Source: DASTYU01 sp035764655
GTDB taxonomy: Bacteria; Chloroflexota; Limnocylindria; Limnocylindrales; CSP1-4
Direction of reading: 5' to 3'
Assembly (NCBI GenBank): GCA_035764655.1
Contig: DASTYU010000247.1
Span: forward strand, 1-8,195
Length of the DNA: 8,195 nucleotides
In this document: in pieces, positions 5,322 to 8,195 of the stretch
How positions within the stretch are numbered: position 1 is the stretch's first letter
Layout: every line of letters starts with the position of its first letter
Notes under the pieces: generated by a model
The model's database searches: none
The model's input: only the letters and a program-made list of their open reading frames with translations
Told to the model about the DNA's origin: nothing
Position numbers and translations under genes: made by a program

Positions 5322-6536
5322 ATGAGTCCTCGATACCTGGCCACGCACGTCCCGCTCGGGGTCCGGCGGATCGGCCTGATTGCAACTGCGCTCCTGTTGA
5401 TCGGATCGTCGGTCGGCTCAACCGTGTTGGCCGCCGATCCCGACGAGATCGCCCCGGCTCCCGCCTCCATCGGCGCCGACGTTCCGTTGACCTACTTCGG
5501 GCCCTCGCCCTCGAAGGTTCAGAAGGAGCTCGTCGGGCCTGTCCAGCTGCTGAACTCCGGCACGATCGACCAGGACAAGGGCACGATCACGCTGCCGCTG
5601 TACCGGGGCGAGACCAAGACCGGCAAGAACGTCTGGTACGTCCTCACGGACACCACCGACAAGGGCAACGCCGACGCCCTTGGCATCAACTACAGCCAGA
5701 AGCTGTCGTACGCGGCTACGGGCAAGGGCGCTCGCACCGCGACCCTCCGCAACGACGGGATCCTCGTCTTTGACCAAGGCACCGTCGACTTCAAGCCGGC
5801 GCGCAAGGTCACCCCCGGTGACGCGCCGAACTTCTTCCCGCCGAAAGTCGCCGAGCCCGGATCGATCGGCGGCGCCGACTACAGCCCGCTGGTGCGTGTC
5901 GCGAACGCCTCCGGCCAGATCTACAACGCCCCGATCATCGCCTACGACGTACCGGCCAACACGCTCAAGTACGACGTTGGCAAGGTCGACTACAGCGTCG
6001 TTCACGACAAGGTTGTCTCGATCCAGGCCACCGACAACGGCGGGACCGTGACACTCGACCTCACGACCGGCTTCAGCTTCGCGAAGCCGATCCTCTACCT
6101 GAGCCTGGATGCGAACAACGCGCTCCCGGCGGCGGTCGAGGGCGTGACGCTCGCCCCGGGTCTCAACGACATCCGCGTCGGCGGCGATGACGGAGCGTTC
6201 AGCGGCGTCGAGCGCCTCTTCACGGTCGTCAACGGCCCGACGGGGGCCGAGAACCCCCAGCGTCAGGGCTTGAACAGCGCTCTCAGCGAAGACCGTTCGC
6301 CGCTCAACGTGTTCGGTGGAATCCCAACTGTCGCGACCGACTACAGCCCGCTCTGGGACTTCAACGCGGCCGAGTGGACCAAGGAAGCCATCGACAAGGG
6401 CTATCGCGCGCGCGTCATTGACGAGTTCCAGGTCCTGGGCCTCGTCGAGCAGGGCTGGTTGACAGGCCCCGGTGGCGGCAACTTCGGCTCGACCGGCTTC
6501 ATCGTCAACTGCCCAATCGTGTTCCGCTTCCTCTAG
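5322..6536 (+). CDS. Secreted protein of unknown function (404 residues)
   Basis: A Sec signal peptide is clear: Arg residues up to 15-16, a hydrophobic core IGLIATALLLIG (18-29) and a likely cleavage after VLA near residue 38. No second membrane helix or LPxTG anchor is visible, so the mature protein (about 366 residues) is probably released. It is rich in Gly, Asp, Thr and short beta-type stretches, for example GTITLPLYRGET, and likely folds mostly as beta-sheet. The pentapeptide DYSPL occurs twice (from residue 186 and from 340), the second followed by WDFNAAEW, hinting at two related modules. The only cysteine, C397, is in a hydrophobic C-terminal segment (FIVNCPIVF). I do not recognise a named family or catalytic motif. 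A strong ribosome binding site and a perfect downstream hairpin suggest a well-expressed, singly terminated transcript. Confidence 0.88.
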   Translation: MSPRYLATHVPLGVRRIGLIATALLLIGSSVGSTVLAADPDEIAPAPASIGADVPLTYFGPSPSKVQKELVGPVQLLNSGTIDQDKGTITLPLYRGETKTGKNVWYVLTDTTDKGNADALGINYSQKLSYAATGKGARTATLRNDGILVFDQGTVDFKPARKVTPGDAPNFFPPKVAEPGSIGGADYSPLVRVANASGQIYNAPIIAYDVPANTLKYDVGKVDYSVVHDKVVSIQATDNGGTVTLDLTTGFSFAKPILYLSLDANNALPAAVEGVTLAPGLNDIRVGGDDGAFSGVERLFTVVNGPTGAENPQRQGLNSALSEDRSPLNVFGGIPTVATDYSPLWDFNAAEWTKEAIDKGYRARVIDEFQVLGLVEQGWLTGPGGGNFGSTGFIVNCPIVFRFL

Positions 6537-6576
6537 TTGGATCTGGGGCGCTCCGCCGCGCCCATTCCCTCTCCAC

Positions 6577-6609
6577 GCAGTACCGCGGTTCGCCGCGGTA
6601 CTGCCGTTT
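6577..6609 (+). terminator. Strong hairpin terminator after the secreted-protein gene
   Basis: A perfect 12-bp stem (6577-6588 with 6593-6604) closes a TTCG tetraloop, starting 41 bases after the stop codon. The downstream T run is short (CGTTTC), so it is an imperfect intrinsic terminator on the plus strand. It also separates this gene from the convergent gene at 6808-8028. The rest of 6537-6807 holds no gene I can support. Confidence 0.7.
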
Positions 6610-6693
6610 CTGCCACCCGATCTCGAACGATCCGCCGAGGGCCAGACTGTACCGCGGCGCCGGGATACGAGAACGCGTGTTGCCAGCGAGAGC

Positions 6694-6716
6694 AGATAAC
6701 AAGGCGGGAGCCGCCC
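6694..6716 (-). terminator. Possible terminator of the DUF2652 gene
   Basis: On the minus strand, GGCGG-CTC-CCGCC (6715 to 6703) is followed by TTGTTATCT. The 5-bp GC stem and T-rich tail lie about 90 bases after the stop at 6808. The stem is short and the tail interrupted, so support is modest. Confidence 0.35.
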
Positions 6717-6807
6717 AAACGCCACGCATTGAGCACAGCGCTGGCGCCGGTCTACTCCGAAGTCAGTCGCCCGGATCCCCTGAGCAACGGGCAGGTGGAC
6801 TCGCCTT

Positions 6808-8028
6808 CTACGTACTGGGCGGGTAAGGGATGGGTCCTGGAGGGGACGCCAGGGGCGTCGACAGGTGGCGGGCGATGCTCGGTGGCACGTCCGGCTCTGC
6901 CGCCCTCCCCGCGGCGCGCTCAACGGCGTCGGCTGCGGCGAGCTCGATGAGGGTTGCGCTGTCGCGCACCACGGCGGTCCGGAACTGGCCCGCCATCGCG
7001 CGGAGGATGAGCCGGTCCTTGAGCGAAGTTGGCCGCGCCACCCGGTAGACCAGGTCGGTCTCACCTGGGCCGCGCGCGATCAACTCCATGGTCATGACGA
7101 TTCGCGGAGCGCCCTTGACGGGCGTCTTGATCCGCTTCGTCTCGTACTCGGGAGGGGACCAGTCGAGGACCTCTTCGACGGATACGTTCTTGCCGTGTAC
7201 GCAGTGGTTGATGGTGCCGACTCCCCGCCGTCCGTTCACGAGCTCCTCGACAACGTTCACGACGCCTGACGTCCAGCGGATCCGCCGGGCGGGCGATGTG
7301 GCCCACTCCCAGAGGATGTCGCGCGGGACAGTCGTCGGAATGGTGATCACGGCGAGCGCATCGGCGTCGCCGATCTTCGTCCGGTCGCGCTGCCGTTCCT
7401 CCTCCCAGGCCGTCCCGAGGTCGCTCACCCAGCCCACCACCTCACCAACGGACTCAAAGGACTCGCGATGCTCGCGCAGCCCCGCAGCGGCCGGATCGTG
7501 GAGCTCCATCGCCCGAACGAGCGCGTCGGTGTACAGCGCATAAGCCGCCACCTCGAGCCTCTCTGCGACCTGGTTCTTGAGCAGGCGGTGCACGAGAACG
7601 ACGTCGCTCCCGACGAGCTCTTCCCGGCCCGCCATCCGTTGCCGTGCGACGAGCCCGTGGTGGGCCACGAACTTCAGGTCCAGCGCAGGCATCCGCACGC
7701 AGGCGTTGCATTGGCAAGTCGACGCCTGGCGGATGTCGCGGATCCGCCGCTGAAAGGCGAAGTAGCAGTGCTCGATGGCGTCGCGCAAGCCAGGCCCGTC
7801 GACGGCCGTCGCCGGCGCGTAGACGAAGGCGGCGTCGCCCTCGAGTTTCGCGAGGGTGAAGGTCGGGCGCAGCGCGCCGACGATCACGTCGACGAGATCG
7901 GCAAGGATGTCCTGGGCGTGGTCGAGCTCGACGCCGGCCAGATAGCCGCTGTACCCGGCAATGTCGGCGATGACCAGACAGGTCGGTTCGGCCTCGCCAA
8001 GCATCGGCCGGGGTCCGCCATCAGCCAC
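6808..8028 (-). CDS. DUF2652 (cyclase-fold) protein with C-terminal SRPBCC domain
   Basis: This is a 406-residue cytosolic two-domain protein. The N-terminal DUF2652 part (about 14-175) resembles the catalytic fold of class III nucleotide cyclases: LVIADIAGYSGYL with D22 and KLEGDAAFVYA with D65 match the two metal-binding aspartates, and DVVLVHRLLKN lies where cyclases carry their Asn/Arg motif. The Arg equivalent seems present but the Asn is not, so cyclase activity is doubtful. A CxCxxC cluster (C105, C107, C110), typical of DUF2652, could bind metal. Residues about 222-365 fit a SRPBCC/polyketide-cyclase-like ligand-binding domain, with an early TIPTTVPRDILWEWATSPAR segment. The last 35 residues are Pro/Ala-rich. 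GTG 8028 is the first start after an in-frame stop; ATG 8004 is equally plausible, and neither has a clear ribosome binding site. Function is unknown; ligand-responsive signalling is an inference. Confidence 0.88.
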   Translation of the reverse strand: MADGGPRPMLGEAEPTCLVIADIAGYSGYLAGVELDHAQDILADLVDVIVGALRPTFTLAKLEGDAAFVYAPATAVDGPGLRDAIEHCYFAFQRRIRDIRQASTCQCNACVRMPALDLKFVAHHGLVARQRMAGREELVGSDVVLVHRLLKNQVAERLEVAAYALYTDALVRAMELHDPAAAGLREHRESFESVGEVVGWVSDLGTAWEEERQRDRTKIGDADALAVITIPTTVPRDILWEWATSPARRIRWTSGVVNVVEELVNGRRGVGTINHCVHGKNVSVEEVLDWSPPEYETKRIKTPVKGAPRIVMTMELIARGPGETDLVYRVARPTSLKDRLILRAMAGQFRTAVVRDSATLIELAAADAVERAAGRAAEPDVPPSIARHLSTPLASPPGPIPYPPST

Positions 8029-8195
8029 CGGATTCGATCGTCGATCTCAGCATCGAGGCGAGGCGCGATGCCCCCAGGTGGGTTGGCAGCATCATGTGCC
8101 GATTGTCTCAGACGCATATCCCGACCGCGCCGGGACGGATCACGTGACGCGCGGGTTCGTTGGGCGGCGGACGCCCTCCGGCTCTGGGAACCTCG

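Noticed and set aside
5418..7064. 548-codon open frame on the minus strand
   Set aside because: It runs antisense to the secreted-protein gene, past its terminator and into the DUF2652 gene. It shows no domain, and such frames are expected opposite GC-rich genes.
8068..8195. Open frame from ATG 8068 to the right edge with a CADC motif
   Set aside because: Only about 42 codons are visible, third-position composition is unlike the real genes here, and no domain is recognisable.

Overview
The window is GC-rich bacterial DNA, tightly packed on both strands. Paired ECF sigma factors with small zinc-finger partners, a tandem DUF427 protein, a DUF2652 protein and GTG starts suggest an actinobacterium or a Chloroflexota relative (Limnocylindria-like). 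This is inferred from gene families and base composition only; there is no rRNA or other marker to settle it. No tRNA, rRNA, CRISPR array, transposase or phage gene was seen.

Layout. At 1-2027 (+) there is an operon-like run: a possible gene tail, a tandem DUF427 protein, an ECF sigma factor, and a zinc-finger anti-sigma factor that overlaps the sigma gene by 4 bases. At 2041-4674 (-) a second run faces it: an Asp-nucleophile alpha/beta hydrolase, a MOSC protein (4-base overlap), a 125-base gap with two hairpins, a second and different ECF sigma factor, and its small zinc-finger partner (4-base overlap). The two sigma/anti-sigma modules converge tail to tail with only 13 bases between their stop codons. 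At 4675-4911 lies a divergent control region with a dyad next to the hydrolase start and three copies of an octamer. At 4912-5169 (+) is a small orphan protein, and at 5322-6536 (+) a secreted protein of unknown function with a strong ribosome binding site, closed by a perfect 12-bp hairpin. At 6808-8028 (-) is a DUF2652 (cyclase-fold) protein with a C-terminal SRPBCC domain. The last 167 bases hold no gene I can support.

How the genes may work together. Both zinc-finger proteins lack membrane segments, so the two sigma pathways are probably controlled inside the cell. The hydrolase and MOSC protein sit upstream of the second sigma gene on the same strand and may share its transcription. DUF427, MOSC and Asp-nucleophile hydrolases fit a general theme of handling reactive or foreign small molecules, but no single pathway is shown. 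The most interesting items are the head-on pair of unrelated sigma modules, the orphan secreted protein with its small neighbour, and the cyclase-fold/SRPBCC fusion.
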